A stretch of 64,000 nt of DNA from Paenibacillus turicensis (GCF_017873435.1 NZ_JAGGKG010000012.1:1-64000); one strand, 5' to 3'. Counted from the first letter of the stretch, positions 32,990 through 44,237 are shown. Notes: generated from the letters alone by a model not told the origin. A program made the numbers and translations.

Positions 32990-35038
32990 GTGGAAAAAGA
33001 AAAGAAAAAAAGAGAGATAAAAATAAAAAAAATGAAACAAGGAAAGGGGACCAAATTTTTATCTATTAAAAATAAGCTAGTTTTATCTTTTGTACTTATT
33101 TTAATTATTCCAGCGCTAACAGTTGGCTTTGCAGGCTATAACTCTTCTAGCAAGCAAATTGATAAAGATCTAATCAGTAGTTCGCAAAACAGTGTAAATA
33201 TGCTTAATAATTCAATAGATAGTTTCCTTACTAGCAGAATGGCAGATGTAGAATGGATGTCTCGTATGCTTCCTTTAGCTAATATTAGCTCTGTGAATGA
33301 TACGAATGTTGGACAGGAGGATTACATTCGTCAGCAAATTAACGATTACAAAGAAATTCATCCAGAGGTTGAGTTAGCGTATGTTGGGACAGAAAGCGGA
33401 TTATATATGAACGCACCTGAGTCCCACGTTAATAAATTGGATTATGATTCAAGACAACGCCCTTGGTATAAGCTTGCGATGGACAATAAAGGAAAGGTCG
33501 TTATAAGCTCCCCTTATAAATCAAGCTCAAGCGGACAGCTTGTAGTCACCATTTCTAAGACGGAAAATAATGGCGCAGGGGTTGTTGCTGTTGATGTTAA
33601 TATTGATCTCGTTGCTCAGCTAGTCAAATCTGTTCGTATTGGGGATCATGGGTATGCTTACATTTTAGATACCACTGGGAATGTGGTTTATCATCCAACC
33701 CAAGAGGCGGGTTCTCCTGCTACAGCAGATGATCAGGCTGAACGTTTAAATCAGTCCCAAAGTGGCGCGTTTTCCTACACAACCTCAAACGGCGAAGCCA
33801 AAAAGCTAACATTTGAAACAAATAACACAACAGGCTGGAAAGTTGCCGGCACGATGTATGAAAGTGAGGTTGCGGAGCACGCCTCTTCCGTTCTAAAAGT
33901 GCTACTCATTGTTCTTATTACCTCATTAGTATTAGGTGGTGCACTTGTCGTTGGGATTATCATTTCAATCCTAAAACCTTTAAGAAAGCTACAACATGCT
34001 TCTAATGTTATTAGTGAAGGCGATTTAACTGAACGTGTAGACTATGAGGGCAAGGATGAGCTTGGAGAATTAAGCACTTCCTTTAACAAAATGACGGAAT
34101 CGCTACATCATGTGATTGATCAAGTAAATCAAAATGTAATGCAACTGGCAGCCTCCAGCGAAGAACTGTCTTCAAGCGCAGAGCAAAGCTCCACTTCAAG
34201 TGAATATATAGCTTTAGCAATTCAAAAGGTGTCTGAAGGTGCCGATCAGCAAAGTAACGCGGTTCAAGATACATATCAAGAGTTAAATACGATGATCCAG
34301 CAATTGGCATCGGTAACGACTCAGGCAGATACCGTATCTGACATCTCGAACAAAACGTATAACCAAGCACAGCAAGGAAATGAAACTGCACAAGCTGCTG
34401 TAGAGAAAATGAATGCAGTGGGTGAAAAGGTAGAAAGTCTAGCTGAAGCGATTCAAGGCTTTAAAACTCGCTCAAATGAGATCGTTGAAATTATTGGCTT
34501 TATTTCAGCTATTGCGAGACAAACAAATTTACTTGCACTAAATGCTTCTATAGAGGCTGCACGAGCAGGGGAGCATGGGAAAGGTTTTGCAGTAGTGGCT
34601 ACAGAAATTCGTCGTTTAGCAGAGCAGTCTAATGAATCCGCAGTGCAAATTACCGAACTTGTAACCGCCATCGAGCAAGAAGCGGAAGAAGCAGTGGAAG
34701 CGATGAGCCTAGTGAGTGATGAGGTGAAGGAAGGCGTAGGTAAGGTAGATGAGACTGGGGTCGTGTTTAGCCAAATTCAACAAGCGATTAGACAGGTTGC
34801 AGATCAAGTTAGTCAGGTAAGTGAAGCTTCTAAGCAAATGTCAGTAGGGGCAAATAAAGTTGACACCCTCATGCACCATGTTCACGAAGTTGCAGAGCAA
34901 TCCTCATCAAGTATCCAAGACGTGGTGGCAAGTACAGAGGAGCAGTTAGCGACGATGGAGGAAATCTCTGCCTCATCTACGATGCTAGCAAAAATGGCAG
35001 AGGATCTACAAGAAGTTATTATCAAATTTAGAATTTAA
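32990..35038 (+). CDS. Methyl-accepting chemotaxis protein 1 (dCache sensor)
   Basis: A 682-residue membrane chemoreceptor. A lysine-rich N-terminus is followed by helix 1 (about 29-50), a dCache extracytoplasmic ligand domain (about 55-300; [52 protein letters not shown]), helix 2 (about 304-327), a HAMP domain ([20 protein letters not shown]) and the methyl-accepting signalling domain, with hairpin tip [20 protein letters not shown], then [17 protein letters not shown]. RxPWY in the dCache pocket resembles amino-acid or amine receptors. GTG at 32990 follows GGGGGTCATACA. The next gene is a paralogue in tandem. Confidence 0.95.
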   Translation: MEKEKKKREIKIKKMKQGKGTKFLSIKNKLVLSFVLILIIPALTVGFAGYNSSSKQIDKDLISSSQNSVNMLNNSIDSFLTSRMADVEWMSRMLPLANISSVNDTNVGQEDYIRQQINDYKEIHPEVELAYVGTESGLYMNAPESHVNKLDYDSRQRPWYKLAMDNKGKVVISSPYKSSSSGQLVVTISKTENNGAGVVAVDVNIDLVAQLVKSVRIGDHGYAYILDTTGNVVYHPTQEAGSPATADDQAERLNQSQSGAFSYTTSNGEAKKLTFETNNTTGWKVAGTMYESEVAEHASSVLKVLLIVLITSLVLGGALVVGIIISILKPLRKLQHASNVISEGDLTERVDYEGKDELGELSTSFNKMTESLHHVIDQVNQNVMQLAASSEELSSSAEQSSTSSEYIALAIQKVSEGADQQSNAVQDTYQELNTMIQQLASVTTQADTVSDISNKTYNQAQQGNETAQAAVEKMNAVGEKVESLAEAIQGFKTRSNEIVEIIGFISAIARQTNLLALNASIEAARAGEHGKGFAVVATEIRRLAEQSNESAVQITELVTAIEQEAEEAVEAMSLVSDEVKEGVGKVDETGVVFSQIQQAIRQVADQVSQVSEASKQMSVGANKVDTLMHHVHEVAEQSSSSIQDVVASTEEQLATMEEISASSTMLAKMAEDLQEVIIKFRI

Positions 35039-35073
35039 AGTATTATTCTACTGTAATTTCGTTCCAAAAACAA

Positions 35074-35087
35074 GAGTAAATTTACTC
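35074..35087. other. 14-bp perfect palindrome between chemoreceptor genes
   Basis: GAGTAAATTTACTC, 36 bases after the first receptor stop, with a run of eight T beginning about 18 bases later. It could be a weak terminator or a protein-binding site; the sequence alone does not decide. Confidence 0.35.
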
Positions 35088-35174
35088 AATTTTGGGCATG
35101 CTTCTTTTTTTTGTTTATCTAGTATAGTTTGTTTTTGCCTTTTGGTGAAGTTGACTATATTTTTAGAAATGATC

Positions 35175-35201
35175 TAAATATAACAATAAAAATGTCGATA
35201 T
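35175..35201 (+). promoter_or_regulatory. SigD-type (motility) promoter of chemoreceptor 2
   Basis: TAAA (35175-35178), a 15-base spacer and GTCGATAT (35194-35201) match the B. subtilis SigD consensus TAAA-N15-GCCGATAT at 11 of 12 positions. It lies 33 bases before the start of the second chemoreceptor gene, as expected for a flagellar-regulon gene. Confidence 0.7.
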
Positions 35202-35233
35202 AGAGGGGACATAAACTATTTGGAGGTCAGAAA

Positions 35234-37270
35234 ATGAAAAAAGTAAATAAGAAAAAGGAACTAAAAGTCCCCAAAACAAGACTCAAATTCCTCACTATTA
35301 AAAACAAGCTAATGTTATCTTTTATATTCATTTTGGTTGTTCCAACCTTGACCATAGGGGTAATTGGCTATACTTCATCGAAAGGAAAACTAAGTACTGA
35401 ACTACAAGAGGGTGCACAAAACAATGTCACCATGCTAAATGAAGTCATTAACAACTTCTTCAAGGGGAAGGCGGGAGAAATTGACTTTATGTCCAAAATG
35501 TTTACAGCGGGCGATGTGACACCAGTAGAGGATACAAATGTTGGGCATGATGATTTCATAAGAAAACATCTTAATAATTATAAAGAAATCCATCCTGAAG
35601 TGGAATTAGCCTTTGTAGGCACAGATACAGGATTATACATGAATGCGCCTGAGTCTCAAAAAAATGCATTGGACTACGATCCGAGAAAACGTCCTTGGTA
35701 TCAAGATACGATGGAAAAAAAAGGCGAAGTCTATATTAGCTCACCCTATAAATCTAGCACAAGTGGAAATGTGCTTGTTACCGTTGGGAAAGTAACGGAG
35801 GATGGACGAGGAGTTGCAGCTGCATCTGTACGTATTGATCAATTAGCGGAGATGGTAAAATCCGTTAGCATTGGAGACTATGGGTACGCTTATATTGTAG
35901 ATGCACTTGGTAATATCGTATATCATCCAAACCTAGAGGCGGGAGCAGCAGCGACTCCAGATGAGCAGGTAGAGCGAATGAGTAAAAAGCCAGCAGATTC
36001 ATTTTCTTTTACTGCTTCTGATGGGGAAGTTAAAAATCTAGTCTATCAGACAAGTGATACTACAGGCTGGAAAATAGTCGGCACAATGTATGAGCGTGAG
36101 GTTGGTGAGCATGCCTCCTCCATTCTTAGAGCTTTAGTGTATGTGATGATTACCTCGTTAGTCATTGGCGGTGTACTTGTAATTGGGATTATTATCTCGA
36201 TTCTGAAGCCGATGAGAAAGCTACAACATGCTTCTACTGTAATTAGCGAAGGGGATTTAACCGAACGTGTAGACTTTCAAGGTAATGATGAATTAGGCGA
36301 ATTAAGTAACTCCTTTAACAAAATGACAGAGTCGCTACACCATGTGATTGAGCAAGTGAATCAAAATGTGATGCAGCTCGCAGCCTCTAGTGAGGAATTG
36401 TCCTCTAGCGCAGACCAAAGCTCCACTTCAAGTGAATATATTGCGTTAGCGATTCAAAAGGTATCTGAAGGTGCGGATCAACAAAGTAATGCGGTTCAAG
36501 ATACATACCAAGAGTTAAATACGATGATCCAGCAGCTGGCATCGGTAACGACTCAGGCAGATACGGTATCAGACATCTCGAACCAAACATATGACCAAGC
36601 ACAGCAAGGAAATGAAACTGCACAAGCTGCTGTTGAGCAAATGAATGCCGTGGGTGAAAAAGTCGAAAGTCTAGCTGAAGCGATTCAAGGCTTTAAAACG
36701 CGCTCAAATGAAATTGTTGAAATTATAGGTTTTATCTCCTCCATAGCAAGACAAACGAATTTACTTGCGTTAAATGCTTCTATTGAAGCGGCAAGAGCTG
36801 GTGAGCATGGAAAAGGTTTTGCCGTTGTAGCAACAGAAATCCGCCATTTGGCAGAACAGTCTAATCAATCCGCAGCGCAAATCACTGAGCTTGTGACCGC
36901 AATCGAGCAAGAAGCGGAAGAAGCAGTGGAAGCGATGAGCCTCGTGAGTCATGAGGTGAAGGAAGGTGTAGGCAAGGTGGATGAGACTGGAGTAGTGTTT
37001 GGTCAAATTCAACAAGCAATTAGACAAGTGGCAGACCAAGTGAGCCAAGTCAGTGAAGCCTCGAAGCAAATGGCAGCAGGAGCTAACAATGTGGACAACC
37101 TCATGCATCATGTGCACGAAGTTGCAGAGCAATCCTCATCCAGCATCCAAGATGTCGTGGCAAGCACAGAGGAGCAATTAGCAACAATGGAAGAAATCTC
37201 GGCTTCATCTACAATGCTGGCCAAAATGGCAGAGGATCTTCAACAAGTCATTATTAAATTTAAAATGTAA
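35234..37270 (+). CDS. Methyl-accepting chemotaxis protein 2 (dCache sensor)
   Basis: A 678-residue paralogue of the preceding receptor with the same layout: lysine-rich start, helix 1 (about 28-48), dCache domain (about 52-296; [40 protein letters not shown]), helix 2 (about 300-324), HAMP ([20 protein letters not shown]) and signalling domain. From HAMP to the C-terminus the two proteins differ at only a few positions, while the sensor parts differ widely. The ATG follows TGGAGGTCAGAAA. It has its own SigD-type promoter and terminator. The pair arose by tandem duplication, and the second sensor probably reads a related ligand. Confidence 0.95.
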   Translation: MKKVNKKKELKVPKTRLKFLTIKNKLMLSFIFILVVPTLTIGVIGYTSSKGKLSTELQEGAQNNVTMLNEVINNFFKGKAGEIDFMSKMFTAGDVTPVEDTNVGHDDFIRKHLNNYKEIHPEVELAFVGTDTGLYMNAPESQKNALDYDPRKRPWYQDTMEKKGEVYISSPYKSSTSGNVLVTVGKVTEDGRGVAAASVRIDQLAEMVKSVSIGDYGYAYIVDALGNIVYHPNLEAGAAATPDEQVERMSKKPADSFSFTASDGEVKNLVYQTSDTTGWKIVGTMYEREVGEHASSILRALVYVMITSLVIGGVLVIGIIISILKPMRKLQHASTVISEGDLTERVDFQGNDELGELSNSFNKMTESLHHVIEQVNQNVMQLAASSEELSSSADQSSTSSEYIALAIQKVSEGADQQSNAVQDTYQELNTMIQQLASVTTQADTVSDISNQTYDQAQQGNETAQAAVEQMNAVGEKVESLAEAIQGFKTRSNEIVEIIGFISSIARQTNLLALNASIEAARAGEHGKGFAVVATEIRHLAEQSNQSAAQITELVTAIEQEAEEAVEAMSLVSHEVKEGVGKVDETGVVFGQIQQAIRQVADQVSQVSEASKQMAAGANNVDNLMHHVHEVAEQSSSSIQDVVASTEEQLATMEEISASSTMLAKMAEDLQQVIIKFKM

Positions 37271-37314
37271 ATTAATATTCCATTAAGAACTGAACATTTG
37301 AATTAACTTAAATT

Positions 37315-37352
37315 AGCGTATCCTGATGAAAACATTAGGGTACGCTTTTTTA
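37315..37352 (+). terminator. Intrinsic terminator after chemoreceptor 2
   Basis: AGCGTATCCT pairs with AGGGTACGCT, one mismatch, around a 12-base loop, followed by TTTTT. Confidence 0.8.
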
Positions 37353-37444
37353 TCCCATGTTTGTGGGATAGGAACAGTGAGAATAGAAAACTATAATTAT
37401 TAATACATAAATAGTTAGAGGTTTAAGCAAGGGGGAAAGAGATA

Positions 37445-38521
37445 ATGAACAAGGACAATATTGTTGTCATTGGTGGCTATGGACAGGTGGGCCAGACGAT
37501 TTGTAATCAATTGGGCGAAAGGTTTCCTGGGAAGGTTATAGCTGCTGGACGCAATTTAAATAAAGCAAAGACGTATTGTGATACTACACAAGGGAAGGTT
37601 TTATCCTTACAGCTTGATATTACGAAACCGATAGACCCTGCCGTTGTGGAACAGGCTGCCGTGATTGTGATGTGTATGGATCAGCAGGATACACATATTG
37701 TTGAGCTATGCGCTCAGACAGGTACGCATTATGTTGATATTACAGCAAGTTACCCTTTTTTTGAACAGGTAGAGAAGTTAGATAAGGATTTCTCTAAATC
37801 GGGCTCCACTGCCTTATTGAGCATTGGACTCGCACCAGGTGTAACCAATTTGTTAGCGTTAGAAGCGCAAAAATATTTTTCACAGAACAAACAAACCGAT
37901 ATTTCCATCTTGCTTGGATTAGGTGAAGCACATGGTCAAGCGGCGATGGAATGGACTGTAGGTGGAATGAACAAAACCTTTACCGTGATTGAAAAAGGCA
38001 AATCAAAAAGCGTCTCAAGCTTTACAGAAGGTAAGGTGGTCAACTTTGGAAAGCAACTTGGTAAGCGTACAGCCTACCGCTTTAACTTTAGTGACCAGCA
38101 AGTGCTACCTACGACGTTAAATATCCCTACAGTTTCAACACGAATGTGCCTAGATTCTAGGTTTATTAATGCCTTATTAGGCGTATCTAAAAAGTTAGGT
38201 ATACTGAATTTGTTAAAATATCGTTCTATTCGTGGTACTTTTATGGCAATGATGGGATTACTAGCGGGGGGAAAACCACAATTTGCGGTCAAGGTAGATT
38301 CTTGGGGGTATGCAAATAGGGATCATGCAGTGCATGTTCAGCAATACTTGTATGGACTAAAAGAGGCGGAAATTACCGCCCTTGTAGCTGCAAAGGTTGT
38401 TGAAAGAGTATATCGTGGAGGGTTAGCACATGGTGTTTATCATATTGAACAGCTGTTCCAGCTTCAAGATATACTCACTGCAATTGGCTCCAAGGTCGAA
38501 TATAGGATCGAAGTGAGTTGA
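37445..38521 (+). CDS. Saccharopine dehydrogenase-like NAD(P)-binding protein
   Basis: A 358-residue oxidoreductase-like protein. The N-terminal Rossmann fold is clear: NIVVIGGYGQVGQTICNQLG (GxGxxG variant), followed by AAGRNLNKAKTYC, VIVMCMDQQDTHIVELCAQT and THYVDITASYPF, which are typical of the saccharopine dehydrogenase NADP-binding domain. LSIGLAPGVTNLLALEAQ is also family-typical. The C-terminal half has the mixed alpha/beta substrate domain but no recognisable lysine-pathway signature, so the substrate is unknown. The ATG follows AAGGGGGAAAGAGATA. It is monocistronic with a terminator at 38607. Confidence 0.85.
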   Translation: MNKDNIVVIGGYGQVGQTICNQLGERFPGKVIAAGRNLNKAKTYCDTTQGKVLSLQLDITKPIDPAVVEQAAVIVMCMDQQDTHIVELCAQTGTHYVDITASYPFFEQVEKLDKDFSKSGSTALLSIGLAPGVTNLLALEAQKYFSQNKQTDISILLGLGEAHGQAAMEWTVGGMNKTFTVIEKGKSKSVSSFTEGKVVNFGKQLGKRTAYRFNFSDQQVLPTTLNIPTVSTRMCLDSRFINALLGVSKKLGILNLLKYRSIRGTFMAMMGLLAGGKPQFAVKVDSWGYANRDHAVHVQQYLYGLKEAEITALVAAKVVERVYRGGLAHGVYHIEQLFQLQDILTAIGSKVEYRIEVS

Positions 38522-38606
38522 GCTGGCACTGCCACTTGCACACGTCAAAATGTTATGATAGCATGAAGTAAACGCATACAAATGTTGGGTTGTCACTGTT
38601 TAATCA

Positions 38607-38652
38607 GGCAAAACCATTTACCTATTGAGATAGGTATGGTTTTGTCTTTTTT
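38607..38652 (+). terminator. Intrinsic terminator
   Basis: GGCAAAACCAT, TACCTAT, a TGAG loop, ATAGGTA and TGGTTTTG form a nearly perfect long stem, followed by TCTTTTTT. It ends the saccharopine-dehydrogenase-like gene. Confidence 0.85.
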
Positions 38653-38671
38653 GCGTAAATCTAATAATTAG

Positions 38672-40207
<1,536 letters not shown>

Positions 40208-40272
40208 ATGAAAGAGAAATAGAAAGAGAAATAGATGGAAAATCGCACGAAAATTGGTTTGTAACAAAAACA

Positions 40273-40324
40273 GAAGCTCCTAGATGTCAGTTAGGGACTA
40301 ATCCCATGGACATTTAGGAGCTTT
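40273..40324. terminator. Terminator between convergent genes
   Basis: AAGCTCCTAGATGTC pairs with GGACATTTAGGAGCTT around a 20-base loop. The T run is short (CTTTAG), so it is a moderate terminator, and it may serve both the GH1 gene and the lipoprotein gene on the other strand. Confidence 0.6.
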
Positions 40325-40363
40325 AGTAATGAGTCGTGAATGATACTTTTCACTTTTCTACGT

Positions 40364-41059
40364 TTAGTAAGGATTTTCAACCTTTTTTAAAATTTGATCC
40401 ACGATTGATTTTTCCTTTTCACCTAAAGGTGTACTTTCCTTAAATTCGTCTAACTCTTTTTTTACTTTGGTATATTCCACATAGCTAAGATTGTAGCCAA
40501 TCGAAGAAATTACTTGCTTTTGCGTGGCTTCATTTTCCATACTCGCCAGTGTAATAATGACTGCTTCCTTATCCTTCATAAACACTTGACCCACAATGCT
40601 GGCATAGCTTTCCGATAGAACACCATCAAATTGATTGTTGCTTGCAAAGAACAACGCATTATAATTGTCGGGCGTAATTTTATCACTATGCTTGACCAAG
40701 TAGTCCATAATGTTGATGCCATCATTTTGTTCTCCATTTGTTAACTTGGAGAAATCAACACCGTCCAGGTTTTTCACTAATTCCGCAACCTTTTCTTGAA
40801 CCTCCAGCTTACTGTTGAAGATGGTTAAAAGGTTTTCCTCTTTCGTCACCGTTGTAGATTCGGCTGTCGCTGGACTGATGGGTTCCGATTGTTCTTGTTC
40901 ATTTTTTACCGTTTGGACATTTTGTGGATTTTGATCGGTTTTTGGTTTCTCCTCTTTAGAGGACGCATTCATTGAAGAGCAAGCGCTAACCAGTATGAGG
41001 CACAATACCATCATGGTAAGGGCTAACATTTTCTTTTTAGTATTCTTTTTGATATTCAT
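40364..41059 (-). CDS. Lipoprotein of unknown function
   Basis: A 231-residue exported lipoprotein. The signal is MNIKKNTKKKMLALTMMVLC followed by LILVSACSS, with the lipidated cysteine at residue 27. A disordered region rich in Glu, Lys, Gln, Ser and Thr (to about 85) leads to a helical domain (ENLLTIFNSKLEVQEKVAEL; GQVFMKDKEAVIITLASME; ending EKEKSIVDQILKKVENPY). I recognise no family. A ribosome site GGGGGATCAT lies before the ATG. It is monocistronic on the minus strand and convergent with the GH1 gene. Confidence 0.8.
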   Translation of the reverse strand: MNIKKNTKKKMLALTMMVLCLILVSACSSMNASSKEEKPKTDQNPQNVQTVKNEQEQSEPISPATAESTTVTKEENLLTIFNSKLEVQEKVAELVKNLDGVDFSKLTNGEQNDGINIMDYLVKHSDKITPDNYNALFFASNNQFDGVLSESYASIVGQVFMKDKEAVIITLASMENEATQKQVISSIGYNLSYVEYTKVKKELDEFKESTPLGEKEKSIVDQILKKVENPY

Positions 41060-41178
41060 TATGATCCCCCTTGGTGAAGCTTTGTTAAGTTTGTCATCTA
41101 TTATAACGTAACAGGCAAATTAAAAGTTGCTTATGAGCGTCACGATAAAAGAGCACTTACACCTACAAGCATACAAAG

Positions 41179-41218
41179 AAATAAACCCTATGATCTAAAT
41201 AATCATAAGGTTTATTTT
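41179..41218 (-). terminator. Terminator of the MarR-nitroreductase-monooxygenase operon
   Basis: Read on the minus strand, AAAATAAACCTTATGAT pairs with ATCATAGGGTTTATTT around a short TATTTAG-type loop. It lies just after the stop of the last operon gene (41233). Confidence 0.75.
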
Positions 41219-41232
41219 CAATCAACTCTATT

Positions 41233-41529
41233 TTAGGCTTGCAAACTAGATGCCTCATATGCTTGTACTTGCAATGGAGCTGCCATAAATTGTGGAGCTT
41301 GACTTACAAAGGCTTGGAAATGACTGCTTGCATTATGCGCAGTAATCGCTTCTTGATCCTTCCATACTTCGATCATGATATACGTGTTAGGTTGCTCCGT
41401 ATGTTCAAGTAGCTCGTATGAAATGTTCCCTTGTTCTTGTCTGGATGCTGCTTGTAGCGTCTTCATTTCTTCTAAGAATTGTGTTTTAGCGGTAGCTTGA
41501 ATTTGCATTTTAGCGTGAACAATGATCAT
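41233..41529 (-). CDS. Antibiotic biosynthesis monooxygenase (ABM) domain protein
   Basis: A 98-residue single-domain protein of the ABM dimeric alpha/beta barrel family: MIIVHAKMQIQATAKTQFLE at the start, then EQGNISYELLEHTEQPNTYI, IEVWKDQEAITAHNASSHFQ and the final strand. Such proteins often act on quinones or as small monooxygenases. A longer frame (to 41616) overlaps the nitroreductase gene and has no ribosome site; ATG at 41527-41529 follows AAGGAGGCG. It lies 17 bases after the nitroreductase stop and is the third gene of the MarR operon. A YgiN-like quinol role next to a nitro/quinone reductase is a reasonable inference. Confidence 0.88.
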   Translation of the reverse strand: MIIVHAKMQIQATAKTQFLEEMKTLQAASRQEQGNISYELLEHTEQPNTYIMIEVWKDQEAITAHNASSHFQAFVSQAPQFMAAPLQVQAYEASSLQA

Positions 41530-41545
41530 GGATTGAGACGCCTCC

Positions 41546-42175
41546 TTATTTCCACTCCGCAACTTTATCAGCAGGTAGACGATAAGATTCGTATCCTGCA
41601 TCTGCGGCTTTACCAATAGAAATCAACATTACAGGAACATAACGTTCTTTGTCTAGGCCAAATGCTTCTGCGATTTGATCCTTTTCATATCCACCAATTG
41701 GGCAAGTGTCGTAGCCATAAGCACGAGCAACTAGCATAAGCTGCATTGCAACTAGACCCCCATCAATTAAAACTGTATCTTTGTTAACCTGTGGATCGAT
41801 ATTTGCAAAATGGTTGGATAGTGCTGCAACTTGTCTATCTTTCACTTCTTGTGGCATTAGTCCAAGCTCTACTGCGGTACCATAAATTTCTTCCAAGTTA
41901 TCGTAGTTTCTAAGGTCGCCAAACAGGGCAATCATCGCAGAGGATGTATTTACTTGGGTTTGATTAAATTTAGCAAGTGGCGCCAATTTCGCTTTACCTT
42001 CTTCACTATCAATAACTAGGAAACGCCATGGCTGCATGTTGGTAGAGGATGGAGCTGTCATTGCTTTGTTTAGAATTTCAGTCATTTCTTCCTTACTAAT
42101 TTTTACGGTTGGGTCATAGCTCCGTACAGAATGACGTCCAGTTACAATTGCGTTAAAATCATTAGTTTTACTCAT
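41546..42175 (-). CDS. Nitroreductase family protein
   Basis: A 209-residue FMN-dependent NAD(P)H oxidoreductase. Family motifs are FNAIVTGRHSVRSYDPTVKI with the FMN-phosphate-binding RHSVR, APSSTNMQPWRFLVIDSEEG with SSxNxQPW, and the C-terminal YGYDTCPIGGYEKDQIAEAF. It resembles DrgA/YodC-type enzymes, which reduce quinones and nitroaromatics. ATG at 42173-42175 follows AAAGGAGAG; a longer in-frame start at 42205 overlaps the end of the MarR gene and is less likely. It is the second gene of an operon led by a MarR repressor. Confidence 0.93.
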   Translation of the reverse strand: MSKTNDFNAIVTGRHSVRSYDPTVKISKEEMTEILNKAMTAPSSTNMQPWRFLVIDSEEGKAKLAPLAKFNQTQVNTSSAMIALFGDLRNYDNLEEIYGTAVELGLMPQEVKDRQVAALSNHFANIDPQVNKDTVLIDGGLVAMQLMLVARAYGYDTCPIGGYEKDQIAEAFGLDKERYVPVMLISIGKAADAGYESYRLPADKVAEWK

Positions 42176-42205
42176 ATTATGTTTCTCTCCTTTTATAATA
42201 TACAA

Positions 42206-42634
42206 TTATAATTTTTCAATATTTTGAATTAATCGCGTCAACAGGGCAGTTAATGCTTGAGTATCTTCAGCGCTAAAGCCAGAAAATAGTTGGTTCATAA
42301 AGGTTTGTTTTTCCAAACAGTAGGTTTCCATCTTCTGATGACCTTGTTCTGTAAGTAATACTAATGTAATCCGATTATCATCGGGATTGGTACGTCTAGT
42401 TACCATATTAGAAGCCTCAAGCTGCTTCAAATGGCGAGTAATCGCAGCACTATCAATGCCCACCTGCTTTTGTAATTCAGTTTGACTCAGTTCATTTGCT
42501 TCAAATAAAGTCATTAATAAATGTAAGCGAGATGGACTGATGCCCGCGCATCGTTCAAACTTTAGACTTAATTGCTTGTTTAGCAATTGCAGTTGGTCAA
42601 AAGCTTCCGTTGCATCTTGTTTAGAGTAGGTCAA
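42206..42634 (-). CDS. MarR family repressor
   Basis: A 142-residue winged-helix regulator. The HTH is NELSQTELQKQVGIDSAAIT followed by RHLKQLEASNMVTRR, then the wing NPDDNRITLVLLTEQG. One cysteine (Cys25 in FERCAGISPSR) lies near the N-terminus and another at about 111, which could allow redox sensing in the manner of OhrR or YodB; this is inference. The ATG follows AAGGGGGTATCTCTTG. It is first in an operon with the nitroreductase and ABM genes, and a palindrome downstream of its promoter is the probable operator. Confidence 0.92.
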   Translation of the reverse strand: MTYSKQDATEAFDQLQLLNKQLSLKFERCAGISPSRLHLLMTLFEANELSQTELQKQVGIDSAAITRHLKQLEASNMVTRRTNPDDNRITLVLLTEQGHQKMETYCLEKQTFMNQLFSGFSAEDTQALTALLTRLIQNIEKL

Positions 42635-42672
42635 GAGATACCCCCTTCATTAAATTTAATTGTTCTCGATTG

Positions 42673-42686
42673 ATTGATGTATCAAT
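42673..42686. promoter_or_regulatory. Probable MarR operator
   Basis: ATTGAT, a 2-base spacer and ATCAAT form a short palindrome 39 bases before the MarR start and about 17 bases beyond the -10 box of its promoter, where bound repressor would block transcription. Palindromes of this size and position are typical of autoregulated MarR repressors. Confidence 0.45.
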
Positions 42687-42702
42687 GATTGACTCCTCAA
42701 GT

Positions 42703-42731
42703 AATATAATATATTGCTTTTAAAAATGCAA
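42703..42731 (-). promoter_or_regulatory. Sigma-A promoter of the MarR operon
   Basis: On the minus strand TTGCAT (42726-42731), a 17-base spacer and TATATT (42703-42708), about 70 bases before the MarR ATG. Confidence 0.5.
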
Positions 42732-42833
42732 CCCCTTTTTCAAACTATTCTTAATTCTTGTTTATATTTTCCTTTAAGTTGATAATAAAAACAGGATATC
42801 TATAAAAAATGAATATTAGGAAGAGGGGAGATT

Positions 42834-44156
42834 ATGACTGAACGGATTCCATGTATAAGCTTGGATTGTACTGCAACAATTTTACCAACCACTGCCGCAA
42901 AGACAGGGGGGTATTGTATGCCATGTTATCAAGCGATCGAGCGTGAAGCACACATGCGCTATGTAGAAGATAACCGGAAAACGGTTGATTTATATGCAGG
43001 GGTAACCAACCCTGTTGAAATACTTAAAATTATGTATACACCTAGAACCTATGATGAACTTATAAAATATGTACCAGCTCCGTTAACAGAAGAGCAGCTT
43101 TATTTACAATTAGATAGACGCCAGATGATGGAAATGGAGCAATACGCAAAAGAGAAGTGGTTACTTGGAGATGAAAACGTTGGCTGGAGAATTTTGTTGA
43201 GTTTAAGCTGCTATCGTGACTATATTATTTCCGATGAGATGCTTCTGCTTGTGCTACAAGGAAGTTATAATGCTGCCATTTTGTTTAGAAATGCTCCTGA
43301 TTCTATTCGTAGTCAATGCCTAGCTCAGATTGAGGTAGATAAAAATAAGAGACATGCACTTTTATTAGCCCTAGCATGGATTGGAGATGATCAGGTTGTC
43401 CAGCAATTTAATCAATGGCGTCACAATCCGCCAAGCTGGGCAAATGAAATGTTTATTCCAGTAGAAAAATTTAGTTATGAAGCAGGCTGGGAATTAACTG
43501 CTGAGGGTAAAAGGCAGGATTTATTTTTACCTGTGAATTATGCGATCGAATATCGTAACGATCATAATGAAAACAATGCTGAGAGACAAGAACAGGATCA
43601 TTTTCATAATAATGATCACGTAGAGTTTAAGCTGCTTGCCCCAAGCAAGCATATCTGTGCGTGGTGTGGTGGGGAACTAACGAAGCTGATTGAGCTAGGC
43701 AGTCAGCATGCTTCCGTGAAGGAACTAGGATGGCCTTATCCCTACATTACGATTGAAACCTGTCTTAACTGTAGTGCCTATGGTGAAATTTTTATGGAAA
43801 TGAATGAAAACGGTGAAGGGATATGGAGTAAATATAATCGTAAACCAAGTTATTTACCAGAACTGGATGAAGAGGCTATAACCTTTACGTTAAAAGAAAC
43901 CTTTAAATTAGCACAACAGCCAAGAGCCCTGTACCATAGCGCAGAATGGATGCTAGAGGGGACAAATTCTCAAATTGGAGGACATCCTGCATGGATTCAA
44001 GATGCTTATTATCCGACGTGTCCATGCTGTAGCAAAAAGATGACTTTTATAGGACAAGTTGACTTTGAGCAGGTAGTCGAGGGTTATGAAGGGATTTATT
44101 ATATGTTTGTATGTGCTGAGGATCAATTGACAACGACATTATTTCAACAGACTTAG
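42834..44156 (+). CDS. DUF1963-like protein with three cysteine-pair regions
   Basis: A 440-residue cytoplasmic protein. Three sets of paired cysteines look metal-binding: residues 7-31 (CISLDC and YCMPCY), about 276-317 (ICAWCGGE and ETCLNC), and about 396-402 (YPTCPCCSKK). The C-terminal part with SQIGGHPAWIQDAYYPTCP and MTFIGQVDFEQV resembles the DUF1963 (YwqG) group. The helical part at about 60-230 (YDELIKYVPAPLTEEQLYLQ; ALLLALAWIGDDQVVQQFNQ) resembles HEAT-type helices. The biochemical function is unknown. The ATG follows GGAAGAGGGGAGATT. It is divergent from the MarR operon and followed by pyruvate kinase after 81 bases. Confidence 0.75.
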   Translation: MTERIPCISLDCTATILPTTAAKTGGYCMPCYQAIEREAHMRYVEDNRKTVDLYAGVTNPVEILKIMYTPRTYDELIKYVPAPLTEEQLYLQLDRRQMMEMEQYAKEKWLLGDENVGWRILLSLSCYRDYIISDEMLLLVLQGSYNAAILFRNAPDSIRSQCLAQIEVDKNKRHALLLALAWIGDDQVVQQFNQWRHNPPSWANEMFIPVEKFSYEAGWELTAEGKRQDLFLPVNYAIEYRNDHNENNAERQEQDHFHNNDHVEFKLLAPSKHICAWCGGELTKLIELGSQHASVKELGWPYPYITIETCLNCSAYGEIFMEMNENGEGIWSKYNRKPSYLPELDEEAITFTLKETFKLAQQPRALYHSAEWMLEGTNSQIGGHPAWIQDAYYPTCPCCSKKMTFIGQVDFEQVVEGYEGIYYMFVCAEDQLTTTLFQQT

Positions 44157-44237
44157 AGAGTTTTATCATTTGATTGAAGTCCGGCATTTGGGTAAGATAA
44201 AGACAGGCTACATATTAAATGGTAGGAGGCGGAACGT

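Noticed and set aside
32990-37270. Assembly duplication of a chemoreceptor gene
   Set aside because: Synonymous differences are spread throughout and the sensor domains differ, so these are two real genes.
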